In this document: positions 17,945 through 28,240 of the stretch, one piece after another
Position numbering within the stretch: the first letter of the stretch is position 1
Layout of the letters: each line of letters opens with the position of its first letter
Assembly: GCA_963769765.1 (NCBI GenBank)
Contig: CAVYNA010000006.1
Location: 248,001 to 312,000 of the forward strand
Length of the DNA stretch: 64,000 nt
Origin: Bog-756 sp963769765
GTDB lineage: Bacteria; Actinomycetota; Acidimicrobiia; Acidimicrobiales; RAAP-2
Reading direction: 5' to 3'
Made by a program: the position numbers and the translations under genes
Notes under the pieces: generated by a model
The model's input: the letters and a program-made list of their open reading frames with translations, nothing else
The model's database searches: none
Told to the model about the DNA's origin: nothing

Positions 17945-19410
17945 TCAGTCCCGGCGCCGCTCGTCGCAAGCGGAAGGGTGAAGACGAAGCGTGCGCCACC
18001 GCCAGGCACGTCCTCCACCCAGATCCGCTCGCCATGGGCTTCGACGAACGTCTTCGCGATGGTGAGGCCGAGCCCCGCACGCCCGCCCGTGTCGAAGCGG
18101 ACGAAGCGGTCGAAGACGGCCTCGTGCTCCTCCGGTGGCACTCCCGGCCCGCGATCGGTCACCGACAGCGCCAACCGCTCGCCGCAGACCTCGGCTCCCA
18201 CCGTGATGGGGCTCGCAGGCGGAGCGTGACGGCTGGCATTGTCCAAGAGGTTAGCGAGCACCTGGCCGATCAGGAGCCGGTCGATGTCCGCGTCGGGCAC
18301 GTCCCGCGGCACGGCGAGCTCGACCGGTCGATCACCGAGCGCGCCCTGCGCAGAGGTGACCGCCTCCTCGACGAGTGCGTCGACCCGGGCCGGACGGCGC
18401 CGGATCTCGAGGACGCCCGTGTCGATCCGGGTCATGTCGAGGAGGCTCGCGACCAGGCGGCTCAGACGGTCGGTCTCGACGTCGATGAGCGTGTGGAGCT
18501 CGTCGGTGTCGGCCGCGGACAGCGGTGAGGGCGGATGGAGGAGTGTGGTCGAGGCCACCTTCATGGTGGCCAACGGCGTGCGCAGATCGTGGCTGACCGC
18601 CCCGACCAGAGAGTGGCGCAGCCGGTCGACTTCCTCGAGGAGCGCTGTTCGGTGGGCCTGCTCACGCAGTTGTTGGCGCTCGAGTGCGAACGCCGCGTGA
18701 TTCGCGAAGGTGCGCAGGAGGGTGCGGTCCTCCTCACGTGCGGGCATCCCGCGCAGCGCGAGCATGCCGACCGGGCGACCGGACGCGGTCAACGCGACGG
18801 TCGCGATTCCGCCGGGACCACTCCGTCCGGTGCCGAGGCTGACCGGCACGCCCGAAAGGGGCTCGAGCCCCTGGAGCTCGGTGCGCGAGAGCGGCTCGCC
18901 GGAGGACGCGGCGACGGCCAGGCGATCGCCGACGGGGACGAGCAGTGCGACCCCGCCGACACCGAATGAAGTACCGACCGCCCGCACGACTGTTCGGAGG
19001 AGGTCCTCGACGGAGCGGTCCCCTGCGAGGAGCTCGGAGAGATCGAAGAGGCGGGTCGCCTCGACCGAGTGCCGCTGGGAGTCGGCTCGTGCCGTCCGGA
19101 GGGTCGCGACCACACGCGAGACGATCAGCATGACGACGACGTAGAGGCCGAGTGCCAGCCAGTCCTGCCCGTCGGCGACGCGGAGGCGACCGTACGGCGG
19201 GACGAAGCCCACGTCGTAGACGACGAAGCCGGCGACCACGCCGACGACGCCGGAGACGAAGCCGCCGGTCACCACGCCGGCGAGGACGGGGAGGACGAAG
19301 ACGAGCGCGGGGGTCGCCGCGCTCAGGTGCCCCCGGAAGGGCAACATGACCGCCCCGAGCGCGATGGCGAGCCCGATGCCGACCAACGCTCCGACGAGGC
19401 CTCTTCGCAC
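17941..19410 (-). CDS. Short KdpD-like histidine kinase (DUF4118-GAF-HisKA-HATPase)
   Basis: A 489-residue sensor kinase equivalent to the C-terminal half of KdpD. It has four membrane segments (GLVGALVGIGLAIALGAVML onward, ending near LGLYVVVMLIVSRVV), a GAF domain (FGVGGVALLVPVGDRLAVAA), the H-box AVSHDLRTPLATMK, NLLDNASRHA, VTDRGPGVP and GLGLTIAKTFVEAHG. It lacks the cytosolic KdpD/Usp sensory part. The start is uncertain: GTG 19410 puts the first helix near the N terminus, while GTG 19488 would add 26 polar residues. Neither has a good ribosome site. It is first in the leftward regulatory run, opposite kdpF. Confidence 0.85.
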   Translation of the reverse strand: MRRGLVGALVGIGLAIALGAVMLPFRGHLSAATPALVFVLPVLAGVVTGGFVSGVVGVVAGFVVYDVGFVPPYGRLRVADGQDWLALGLYVVVMLIVSRVVATLRTARADSQRHSVEATRLFDLSELLAGDRSVEDLLRTVVRAVGTSFGVGGVALLVPVGDRLAVAASSGEPLSRTELQGLEPLSGVPVSLGTGRSGPGGIATVALTASGRPVGMLALRGMPAREEDRTLLRTFANHAAFALERQQLREQAHRTALLEEVDRLRHSLVGAVSHDLRTPLATMKVASTTLLHPPSPLSAADTDELHTLIDVETDRLSRLVASLLDMTRIDTGVLEIRRRPARVDALVEEAVTSAQGALGDRPVELAVPRDVPDADIDRLLIGQVLANLLDNASRHAPPASPITVGAEVCGERLALSVTDRGPGVPPEEHEAVFDRFVRFDTGGRAGLGLTIAKTFVEAHGERIWVEDVPGGGARFVFTLPLATSGAGTE

Positions 19411-19459
19411 CCTTCCATTGTCGTACGAATCGGCCCGGGTGGCCGCTGTGCGGGGCCGT

Positions 19460-19476
19460 ATTGAGGAAAAATTGAG
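19460..19476. promoter_or_regulatory. Direct repeat, candidate KdpE operator
   Basis: ATTGAGG at 19460-19466 and ATTGAGA at 19471-19477 are direct repeats spaced 11 bp centre to centre, one helical turn, in an A/T-rich patch within otherwise GC-rich DNA. Tandem sites of this geometry are typical for OmpR-family regulators. They lie about 55 bp before the first gene of the kdp structural run and close to the divergent kinase gene, so one site could serve both directions. Confidence 0.5.
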
Positions 19477-19530
19477 AACGGCGGACACTTTTGCAGATCG
19501 TGTTCAGACACGGGGGCGGATACTCGTCCC

Positions 19531-19614
19531 ATGGCTGATTTCCTCGTCGCACTCGGCATCATCGGTTTCGCGGCCGTGATGCTGGGCCTCATCTGGGCGC
19601 TCGATCGGGTATGA
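19531..19614 (+). CDS. 27-aa membrane microprotein upstream of kdpF
   Basis: ATG 19531 to TGA 19614 encodes 27 residues that are almost entirely one membrane helix (FLVALGIIGFAAVMLGLIWA) ending in LDRV. It is not KdpF: the KdpF signature is in the next overlapping frame. The ATGA overlap with kdpF and the absence of any gap argue that it is translated as the first member of the kdp operon. GATACT lies six bases before the ATG, which suggests a leaderless message. A role in Kdp assembly or sensing is inference only. Confidence 0.6.
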   Translation: MADFLVALGIIGFAAVMLGLIWALDRV

Positions 19615-19700
19615 CCGTCACCCAGGGTCTTCTGCTCGGCGTCGCCGTCCTGATGTTCATCTACCTCGGCGTCGCGATGTTCAAGCCCGAGAAGTTCTAG
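19611..19700 (+). CDS. kdpF: KdpF, small subunit of the potassium-transporting ATPase
   Basis: A 29-residue single-helix peptide (LLLGVAVLMFIYLGVAMF) ending KPEKF. It matches the KdpF pattern of one helix followed by a short P-E-[KR]-F tail. KdpF stabilises the KdpABC complex in the membrane. It overlaps the preceding microprotein by ATGA and is followed without any gap by kdpA (TAG then ATG). Confidence 0.9.
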   Translation: MTVTQGLLLGVAVLMFIYLGVAMFKPEKF

Positions 19701-21385
19701 ATGGGCCTCACCTGGACGATCATCACCCTGGTCGTCGCCCTCGGTTTGACCTGGCGCTACCTCGGTTCCTACATGGCCGCGGTCTTCGAGGGCCGGGTCC
19801 ACTTCCTCGCCTGGGCGGAGCGTCCGGTCTACCGGGCGCTCGGGACGAGCCCCGAGCAGGAGCAGACCTGGAAGCGCTATGCGGGCGCGATGATCGTCTT
19901 CTCGACGGTGTCGATCGCCTTCACCTACGTGATCATCCGGGTCCAGGGGTCGCTGCCGATGAACCCGCAGCACTTCGGCGGGGTCGGATCGGCGCTCAGC
20001 TTCAACACGGCGGCGTCGTTCGTCACCAATACCAACTGGCAGAACTACGGCGGCGAGACGACCATGTCGTACTTCTCGCAGATCGGCGCCCTCACGGTCC
20101 AGCAGTTCGTGACGCCCGCGGTGGGCATCGCGGTCGCGATCGCATTGGTCCGTGGGTTCTCGAGGCGCAACTCGCCGACGATCGGCAACTTCTGGGTCGA
20201 CATCACCCGCTGCCTGCTCTACATCCTGGCGCCCATCGCGTTCGTCGCGGGCGTGATCTTCGTGGGGCAGGGCGCCGTGCAGACGCTGGCCGGACCCGTC
20301 GACATCCACAACGCTCTCAACGGCGTGCTCCAGACCATTCCGCGCGGCCCGATCGGCTTCATGGAGGCGATCAAACAACTCGGCACCAACGGTGGTGGCT
20401 TCCTCAACGCCAACTCGGCGACCACCTTCGAGAACCCGACCGGGCTCACCAACTGGCTCTCGATCTACCTCCTGTTGTCCATCCCCTTCGCGCTCACCTA
20501 CACCTTCGGCAAGATGGTCGGGAGCATCCGGCACGGTGCGGCGCTACTCGCCGCCATGGTGATCATCTTCGGCGTCTGGGTCGGCGGTGCCACCTACGCC
20601 GAGCACCAGGCCAACCCGGCCGTCGCGGCCGCAGGGGTGCACTCCACGGTCGGCAATACCGTGGGCAAGGAGGTTCGCTTCGGCGACTCGACCGGGCTGT
20701 TCGGTGTCGCCTCGACCAGCACCTCGACCGGTTCGGCCGACTCCTCCTACGACTCGTTCACCCCGATGGGCGGCTTCTTCCTCATGACCGGGATGATGCT
20801 CGGCGAAGTCACTCCGGGTGGAACAGGAAGCGGGCTCTACACGATCCTCATCTACGCGATCATCGCAGTGTTCATCGGCGGGCTGATGATAGGACGAACG
20901 CCCGAGTATCTCGGCAAGAAGATCCAGGCGAAGGAGGTGAAGCTGGCGGGGTTCGCCGCCCTGGTGATGCCGATCATCGTGCTGATCCTGACCGCGATCG
21001 CCGTGTCGGTCCACGCAGGACGAGCCGGACCGCTCAATGCAGGTCCCCATGGATTCAGCGAGATCCTCTACGGCCTCACGAGCCAAGGCAACAACAACGG
21101 ATCGGCGTTTGCGGGTCTTACCGGCAACACCCCCTTCTACAACATCATCGGGGGCATCGACATGCTGATCGGCAGGTTCGGGATCATGATTCCCGCTCTT
21201 GCGCTCGGCGGGGCGCTTGCGGCGAAGAACGTGGTACCCGCATCGCTCGGCACCTTCCGCACCGACAACGGCATGTTCGTCGGTCTCACGATCGGCGTCA
21301 TCGTCATCATCGGTGGCCTGACCTTCTTCCCAGCCATCGCGCTCGGCCCAATCGTCGAGCAACTCAGCCACGGGACGTTCTTCTG

Positions 21386-21386
<1 letters not shown>
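19701..21386 (+). CDS. kdpA: KdpA, potassium-binding and translocating subunit
   Basis: A 561-residue polytopic membrane protein, the usual KdpA length. Characteristic segments include NTAASFVTNTNWQNYGGE and LGTNGGGFLNANSATTFENP (selectivity-filter loops), a cytosolic loop with TPEYLGKKIQAKEVK, and YGLTSQGNNNGSAFAGL. It forms the K+ channel-like pathway of the Kdp P-type ATPase. The ATG directly abuts the kdpF stop, and the TGA shares one base with the kdpB ATG, so translation is coupled. Confidence 0.97.
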
Positions 21387-23455
<2,069 letters not shown>

Positions 23456-23468
23456 TGGAAGTCAACTG

Positions 23469-24113
23469 ATGCTCGTTCACCTCCGCCGTGCCTTCATCTT
23501 CGCAGTGCTCGCCGTCGCGCTGACATTTGTCTACGCGTTGGTCGGCACCGGAGTCGCCCAGGCGCTCTTCAAGCACCAAGCCGATGGCTCGATCACCTCG
23601 AGCGGCTCGACGCTGATCGGCCAGAACTGGGCCGCCACGGTCTGCCCGGGGCACCCCCTCGGCAGCTGCGTCTTCCACGGCCGGCCGGACGACACCGGGC
23701 CGTACGCGGCGAACCCGAAGTCGACGCCGCCGGCCGCCGGGGGAGACAACCCGTTGGTCGCCAACGGCAACAGCGGCAGTTCGGGCGCGACGAATCTCGG
23801 GCCCCGGTCGAAGGTGCTCCTCCAGAACACCCAGTCGCTGGTCACCTACTGGCACCAGCTCGGCGTCTCCAACCCAACCCCTGACCTGGTCACCACCTCG
23901 GGGAGCGGGTACGACCCTGACATCACGCCGGCCGACGCACTGGTCCAGGTGCCGATGGTCTCGAAGGCCACCGGAGTCTCGCAGGCGGCGCTACGCACGC
24001 TCATCTCGCAGCAGACGCACAGCGCGGAGCTCGGATTCCTCGGACAGAGCTACCTCGTAGTGCTGGACCTCAATCAGGCGCTCGTGAACGCGGAGCACGG
24101 CTCGAGCCGCTGA
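23469..24113 (+). CDS. kdpC: KdpC subunit of the potassium ATPase
   Basis: A 214-residue KdpC with one N-terminal membrane helix (IFAVLAVALTFVYALVGTGV) and a large outer domain. Conserved blocks are LIGQNW, FHGRPDD, TNLGPRS, PDLVTTSGSGYDPDITPADA and the C-terminal VLDLNQAL. An insertion TVCPGHPLGSC before FHGRP introduces two cysteines eight residues apart on the extracytoplasmic side, where a disulphide could form. I do not recall this in standard KdpC. ATG 23469 follows kdpB by 13 bp. Confidence 0.95.
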   Translation: MLVHLRRAFIFAVLAVALTFVYALVGTGVAQALFKHQADGSITSSGSTLIGQNWAATVCPGHPLGSCVFHGRPDDTGPYAANPKSTPPAAGGDNPLVANGNSGSSGATNLGPRSKVLLQNTQSLVTYWHQLGVSNPTPDLVTTSGSGYDPDITPADALVQVPMVSKATGVSQAALRTLISQQTHSAELGFLGQSYLVVLDLNQALVNAEHGSSR

Positions 24114-24157
24114 GGCGGTTCGAGCGCGGGCCTGACCGACGACCGACCCGGCCGGGC

Positions 24158-24982
24158 TCAGCCGCCTTCCGCCGAACCGGGCGATGGTCCCTCCGCCGCC
24201 AGTGCGGCTCCGACCTGGTCGGCCAGCGCGACGGCGACGAGCAGTCGCTCGTGCGGGATGGGAAACCCCGGCGTCGGCGTGAGGAGGAAGTGGCCGAGCA
24301 GCCAACCACCGCTTCGCACCGGAAGGTCGACCGTGTTGGTCGGAAGGCCGATGGTCTCGCTCGGCCACAGCTCCGATCCCACCATGACGTCGCCTTCCGG
24401 GATCACCCGCGCTGTGGCGCTCCCCCAGGGATGCTCGCTGAATCGGCAGTCACGGAGGTTGAGGAGGTCGCGTAGCTCGGTCGCCGCGGTTGCCGCGACG
24501 AGCTCGGGATCACGGCCGGTCGCTGCGAGCTCGGTGACCGAGTAGAGCATCGCCATCTGCTCGTGCCGCTGCGACGAAGCGTCCCGGTGTCGACGGCCCC
24601 GCGCCGCGAGCTCACCGACCGCGAGCCCGACGACCAAGAGGAGGACTTCGGTGATGAGGTCGTTGTGGCCGGTGATGCGGAACGACTCGTACGGTCGGGT
24701 CAGGAAGAAGTCGAAGGAGAGTGCTGCCACGACGGCGCTGAGTGCTGCTGCGAACCGGCGCCCGGTGCTCGCAATCGCGACGATCACCACCACGAGGAAG
24801 AGTGCGTTGTCGGCACTGTCCAGTTGCCCGCGCCACGGGATGAGCAGCGCGGCGACGACGACCGGTGCGACCACCGCGGCGAGCAGGATCCAGACTTCGG
24901 AGCTCGGACCCCGGCGGCGGCGTTCGACCCGGTTGTCGTCGCTCGCGGTTCGGGCAGCTGACCGTTCGTCGAGCCTGGTCAC
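24158..24982 (-). CDS. DUF4118 membrane protein with GAF-like domain, no kinase domain
   Basis: A 274-residue protein resembling the middle of KdpD. It has four membrane segments (WILLAAVVAPVVVAALLIPW, NALFLVVVIVAIAST, FAAALSAVVAALSFDFFLTR, ITEVLLLVVGLAVGELAA) and a cytosolic GAF-like domain that ends at LLVAVALADQVGAALAA. There is no H-box or ATPase domain, so it cannot be a kinase. GTG 24982 was chosen for the GGAGGG site 11 bases upstream. It converges on kdpC. With KdpD and the short kinase it makes a third protein with this sensor module. A decoy or co-sensor role is inference. Confidence 0.8.
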   Translation of the reverse strand: MTRLDERSAARTASDDNRVERRRRGPSSEVWILLAAVVAPVVVAALLIPWRGQLDSADNALFLVVVIVAIASTGRRFAAALSAVVAALSFDFFLTRPYESFRITGHNDLITEVLLLVVGLAVGELAARGRRHRDASSQRHEQMAMLYSVTELAATGRDPELVAATAATELRDLLNLRDCRFSEHPWGSATARVIPEGDVMVGSELWPSETIGLPTNTVDLPVRSGGWLLGHFLLTPTPGFPIPHERLLVAVALADQVGAALAAEGPSPGSAEGG

Positions 24983-25103
24983 GTTCGCCGTCTCCCTCCG
25001 CTCACCAGTGACTGCACGTGCGGGGTGAGCCCATGCTACCGGTGGCGCGCCCGGGCGCGACGAACGTCGCGGAGGTACGTCGTCGCTCTGGCTCACCGGG
25101 ACC

Positions 25104-25874
25104 TCACCGCAGGTGGAGCCCACCGTCGATGAGGACGGTCTGGCCGGTCACATAGGTCGAGCGGGCGACCCCGATCACGAGCTCGGCAACATCCTCGGGC
25201 GTTGCGCTGCGGCGCAGCGGCGTCCCGGCTTCGACGAGCTCGCGCACCGTCGTCCACGACTCCGTCCACGGGGTGTCGACGAGCCCGGGCGCGACTGCGT
25301 TGACCCGTACCTCGGGGCCGACCACATTCGCGAGCAGGCTGGTCAGGTGGCTGACCGCTGCCTTCGAGCACGCATACGGGATGGAGCTGCCGGTGGGCCG
25401 GTGCCCGGCCACCGAGGAGACGTTGATCACCTGTCCCTGTGCGCTCTCGCGGAGGTGGGCCATCGCGGCGACGGTGACCTGCCAGGTCCCGATCACGTTG
25501 ACGTCGAAGATGCGTCGCCAGATCTCGGGCGTCGCCGCCTCGAGGTCGGTATGTGGGATGACCTCGGTCGTCCCCGCGTTGTTGACGAGGATGTCGAGCC
25601 GGCCGTGCCACTCGAGCGCATGGGCGACGAGCTGGCGCGCCTCGTCCTCGTCGGCGATATCGGCCCGGCAGTAGCTGGCGTCGGGGAGCTCGGAGGCGAG
25701 TGCGGCTCCGGCCTCGGCGGAGCGGGACGAGTTCACGACGACGGTCGCCCCCGCCCCCGCGAACCGCCGCGCGGTCGCGGCCCCGATCCCCGACGACGAC
25801 CCGGTGATCAGCACCACTTGGCCGTCGAAGCGCGGGTCGTCCGCGAGCGGGTGCGTCGGTGGCGGTGCGGGCAC
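25104..25874 (-). CDS. SDR-family oxidoreductase
   Basis: A 256-residue classical SDR. TGSSSGIG is the cofactor motif, NNAG is intact (LVNNAGTTEVIPH), the catalytic Ser is in NVSSVAGH, Tyr/Lys are in YACSKAA, and the C-terminal LIDGGLHLR is standard for FabG-like enzymes. The substrate is unknown. Start GTG 25874. It is divergent from the short ORF and arfB at 25915 onward, with only 40 bp between, so the promoters overlap. Confidence 0.9.
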   Translation of the reverse strand: MPAPPPTHPLADDPRFDGQVVLITGSSSGIGAATARRFAGAGATVVVNSSRSAEAGAALASELPDASYCRADIADEDEARQLVAHALEWHGRLDILVNNAGTTEVIPHTDLEAATPEIWRRIFDVNVIGTWQVTVAAMAHLRESAQGQVINVSSVAGHRPTGSSIPYACSKAAVSHLTSLLANVVGPEVRVNAVAPGLVDTPWTESWTTVRELVEAGTPLRRSATPEDVAELVIGVARSTYVTGQTVLIDGGLHLR

Positions 25875-25901
25875 GGGGCGAGTCTACGGTCGGCGGTGGC
25901 G

Positions 25902-25907
25902 TAGGTT
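25902..25907 (+). promoter_or_regulatory. -10 element before a 20-codon ORF and arfB
   Basis: TAGGTT lies seven bases before ATG 25915. This is the same spacing as at other leaderless starts in the window, so the transcript probably begins at or near the small ORF and runs into arfB. Confidence 0.45.
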
Positions 25908-25914
25908 CTCTGCG

Positions 25915-25977
25915 ATGCGGCTGGTGACCTTCTCGGACGACGAGCCGGGCGTCGGGCGTCCGGTCGGTCTGTCCTGA
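25915..25977 (+). CDS. 20-aa ORF, possible leader peptide or gene-start remnant
   Basis: ATG 25915 to TGA 25977 encodes 20 residues beginning MRLVTFSDDEPGVGRP. That resembles the first residues of fumarylacetoacetate-hydrolase family proteins (MRLVTF...VGR) and then stops. It is placed directly after a TAGGTT promoter element and ends five bases before the arfB start. It may be a short leader translated before arfB, or the surviving 5' end of a lost gene. Evidence is limited to this resemblance and position. Confidence 0.35.
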   Translation: MRLVTFSDDEPGVGRPVGLS

Positions 25978-25982
25978 TCGTC

Positions 25983-26402
25983 GTGGCCGACGACGACGCC
26001 GGTGTCAGGATCACGCCGGCGCTCACCATCCCCCTCTCGGAGCTGCGGCTCCGGTTCGGCCCGAGCGGGGGTCCGGGCGGGCAGCACGCCAACAAGGTGA
26101 GCACCCGCGTCGAGCTCCGCTTCGACGTGGCCGCCTCGGGCGCACTCAGCGAGGCCCAGCGGGCCCGGCTTCTCGACCGGCTCGGTCCGGAGGTCAGGGT
26201 GGTGGCCGACGACGAGCGCTCGCAGCTGCGCAACCGCCGCCTCGCTATCGAACGGTTCGCGGAGAAGGTGGCGGCAGCGCTCCGGCCCGAGGTACGGCGC
26301 CGGCCGACCCGGCCGTCCCGAGGGGCGACGGAACGGCGGCTGGAAGAGAAGCGACGGCGTTCCGAGCGCAAGCAGGCGCGGCGTCCCGGAGACGACGAGT
26401 AG
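25983..26402 (+). CDS. arfB: ArfB-type peptidyl-tRNA hydrolase (ribosome rescue)
   Basis: A 139-residue protein with a release-factor-like catalytic domain carrying GGQ at 32-34 (GPSGGPGGQHANKVSTRVEL) and a basic C-terminal tail (RRLEEKRRRSERKQARR). In the ArfB/YaeJ/ICT1 family this tail enters the empty mRNA channel of stalled ribosomes. It hydrolyses peptidyl-tRNA on non-stop complexes. It lacks the codon-recognition domain of full release factors, as expected. Start GTG 25983 follows the small ORF. The stop is four bases from the stop of the convergent hydrolase gene. Confidence 0.92.
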   Translation: MADDDAGVRITPALTIPLSELRLRFGPSGGPGGQHANKVSTRVELRFDVAASGALSEAQRARLLDRLGPEVRVVADDERSQLRNRRLAIERFAEKVAAALRPEVRRRPTRPSRGATERRLEEKRRRSERKQARRPGDDE

Positions 26403-26406
26403 GTCC

Positions 26407-27294
26407 TCAGCCCGCCTTGCGGTGGGCCGCCGCGCCGGCCGACCAGGCGGCGTCGAGGAAGTCGCCGATCTCGTTGGTCAGCCGCTCCGGATGGACCCGC
26501 AGCTCGAGCAGTGAGTGGGCCTCGAGCAGACGCGCGTCGGGGAGCCGACGCGCGAGCTGCTCCGCGTCGTGGAACGGGTGGATCCGGTCCACCCGGTGGC
26601 CGATGACGAGCGCCGGTGCGTTCATGCCCGCACGTTGGTCGACGGTCGGCGCGATCGGACCGGCGAGGATGCCGTGGAGGACCGCTGCGGTTTCCTCGGG
26701 ATCGTTGGAGAGCGCACCGATGAGGCTGTCGAGTGGACCGAAGCCGGTGCGCGGCAGGCGGCGGAAGACCCCGGCGGACCGTCGCACGAGGGGACGCGCG
26801 AAGTGCACGGCGAGCAGCATCGGGATGAACGTCGCCGCAGCCGCCGGGAGTGCCCACTCGAGCACCGGCATCTCGATGACCAGTCCGGTGACCCGCTCGG
26901 GCACCTGGGCGGCGACGAGGAGACTCACGTTGCCGCCGAGCGACACGCCGCCGACGACGGCGGACTCGATGTCGAGGTGGTCGAGGAGTGCGACGACATG
27001 GTCGGCGTAGAGGTCCATGCGGTGAAACGAGGCGCGGCGCGGCTTCTCCGAGAGGCCATGGCCGGGTAGATCGAGCAGGATCACCCGGTTCCCACGTACC
27101 GCAAGGTCCGAGGCCAGTCGTCGGTTGAGGCTGGCGTCGAGAAGGATGCCGTGCATGAACACGAATGCCCTCGGCCCGTGCCCGTGGATCTCGTAGGAGA
27201 GGCGCACCCCACTCGAGACGAACGATCCGACTTCGTAGGGCACCGGCCCGGTCCGGCCGGTCATTGCTGCATCCTCACTGCGTTGCTCCCTCAT
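26407..27294 (-). CDS. Alpha/beta-fold hydrolase
   Basis: A 295-residue alpha/beta hydrolase. The oxyanion motif is MHGILL, the nucleophile elbow is GGVSLGGN, LLDLPGHGLSEKP is the typical loop after strand 4, and the acid is probably in GHRVDRIHP. The usual C-terminal catalytic His region reads SLLELRVHPERL. ATG 27294 overlaps the nitrilase stop (ATGA) and follows AGGGGG. An internal ATG at 27264 with GAGG is an alternative that would remove ten residues. It forms a two-gene unit with the nitrilase. The substrate is unknown. Confidence 0.87.
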   Translation of the reverse strand: MREQRSEDAAMTGRTGPVPYEVGSFVSSGVRLSYEIHGHGPRAFVFMHGILLDASLNRRLASDLAVRGNRVILLDLPGHGLSEKPRRASFHRMDLYADHVVALLDHLDIESAVVGGVSLGGNVSLLVAAQVPERVTGLVIEMPVLEWALPAAAATFIPMLLAVHFARPLVRRSAGVFRRLPRTGFGPLDSLIGALSNDPEETAAVLHGILAGPIAPTVDQRAGMNAPALVIGHRVDRIHPFHDAEQLARRLPDARLLEAHSLLELRVHPERLTNEIGDFLDAAWSAGAAAHRKAG

Positions 27295-28160
27295 GGTTCG
27301 CCCCCTGCATGCGTGCTGTCCGGCCAACGGTACGTCTCGGGTCGGCGGTGCGCCAGTACCGGTAGCTCCGAACGCACCCGACGTTGGAGGTCGAGATCGA
27401 GGTCGCAGAGCACGACCCCGGGGGTCGGCTCGTTCCGCTCGGCGAGGACGGTTCCCCACGGGTCGACGACCATCGAGTGGCCGTGGCACGGAGGCATGCC
27501 ACGGGGCGGCTCTCCGACCTGGCCGGCGGCGACGACGAAGAGCTGGTCCTCGACGGCCCTGGCGCGGAAGAGGAGCTCCCAGTGGGCCGGCCCGGTTCGC
27601 GAGGTGAAGGCCGAGGGAACTGCGACCACCGTCGCCCCGAGCAGCGTGAGGATGCGGTAGAGCTCGGGGAAGCGGAGGTCGTAACAGATCGTGAGTCCGA
27701 GGACCACCGGACACCCGGGCTCCCCGTTCCCCGACCCGAGCGGCGCGATGACCGGCTCGTGGCCGGGCGCGATCCCCGCGGACTCGTGCACCGCCAAGGC
27801 GGGGAGGTCGACGTCGAAGAGGTGGATCTTGCGGTAGGTCGCGAGGAGCGCTCCGGTCGGACCGAGGAGGCAGCTCGTGTTGAAGACCCGGTTGCCATCC
27901 GCGCCGCGCTCGGGGAAGGTGCCGGCCACGAGATGGAGCTGGTGTCGGGCCGCGAGCTCCGAGGCCCACCTCCGGGTCGGGCCGTCGAGTCGTTCCGCAT
28001 GGTCACGGAGATAGGAGGGCGGACCCGCGACCGAGAAGTACTCGGGCAGCACGACCAGCCTGGCGCCTCCCGCAGCTGCCTCGTCGACGAGCCGCCCGAC
28101 CTGGTCGAGATTGCGATCGCGGTCAGGCCCCGCGGTGGTCTGGAGCGCTGCGACACGCAT
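27291..28160 (-). CDS. Carbon-nitrogen hydrolase (nitrilase superfamily)
   Basis: A 289-residue omega-amidase/NIT-like protein. The Glu-Lys-Cys triad is Glu in VVLPEYFS, Lys in YRKIHLFDVD and Cys in LTICYDLRFPEL. The RKIHLFD and YDLRFPEL forms are those of the NIT1/omega-amidase branch, which repairs deaminated glutathione or hydrolyses alpha-ketoglutaramate. Start ATG 28160 is preceded by TACCCT five bases upstream, so the message is probably leaderless and the ten-residue longer frame is rejected. It is coupled to the downstream hydrolase by ATGA. Confidence 0.9.
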   Translation of the reverse strand: MRVAALQTTAGPDRDRNLDQVGRLVDEAAAGGARLVVLPEYFSVAGPPSYLRDHAERLDGPTRRWASELAARHQLHLVAGTFPERGADGNRVFNTSCLLGPTGALLATYRKIHLFDVDLPALAVHESAGIAPGHEPVIAPLGSGNGEPGCPVVLGLTICYDLRFPELYRILTLLGATVVAVPSAFTSRTGPAHWELLFRARAVEDQLFVVAAGQVGEPPRGMPPCHGHSMVVDPWGTVLAERNEPTPGVVLCDLDLDLQRRVRSELPVLAHRRPETYRWPDSTHAGGEP

Positions 28161-28165
28161 GGCAC

Positions 28166-28171
28166 AGGGTA
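28166..28171 (-). promoter_or_regulatory. -10 element for the nitrilase gene
   Basis: TACCCT on the minus strand, five bases before ATG 28160, matches the leaderless promoter layout seen repeatedly in this window. Confidence 0.45.
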
Positions 28172-28240
28172 GGCCGAGGCTCGGCAACAATGGCCCCGGG
28201 CCCGCACCGGTCCGTCCACCCGCCGGCCGATCGAGGAGTC

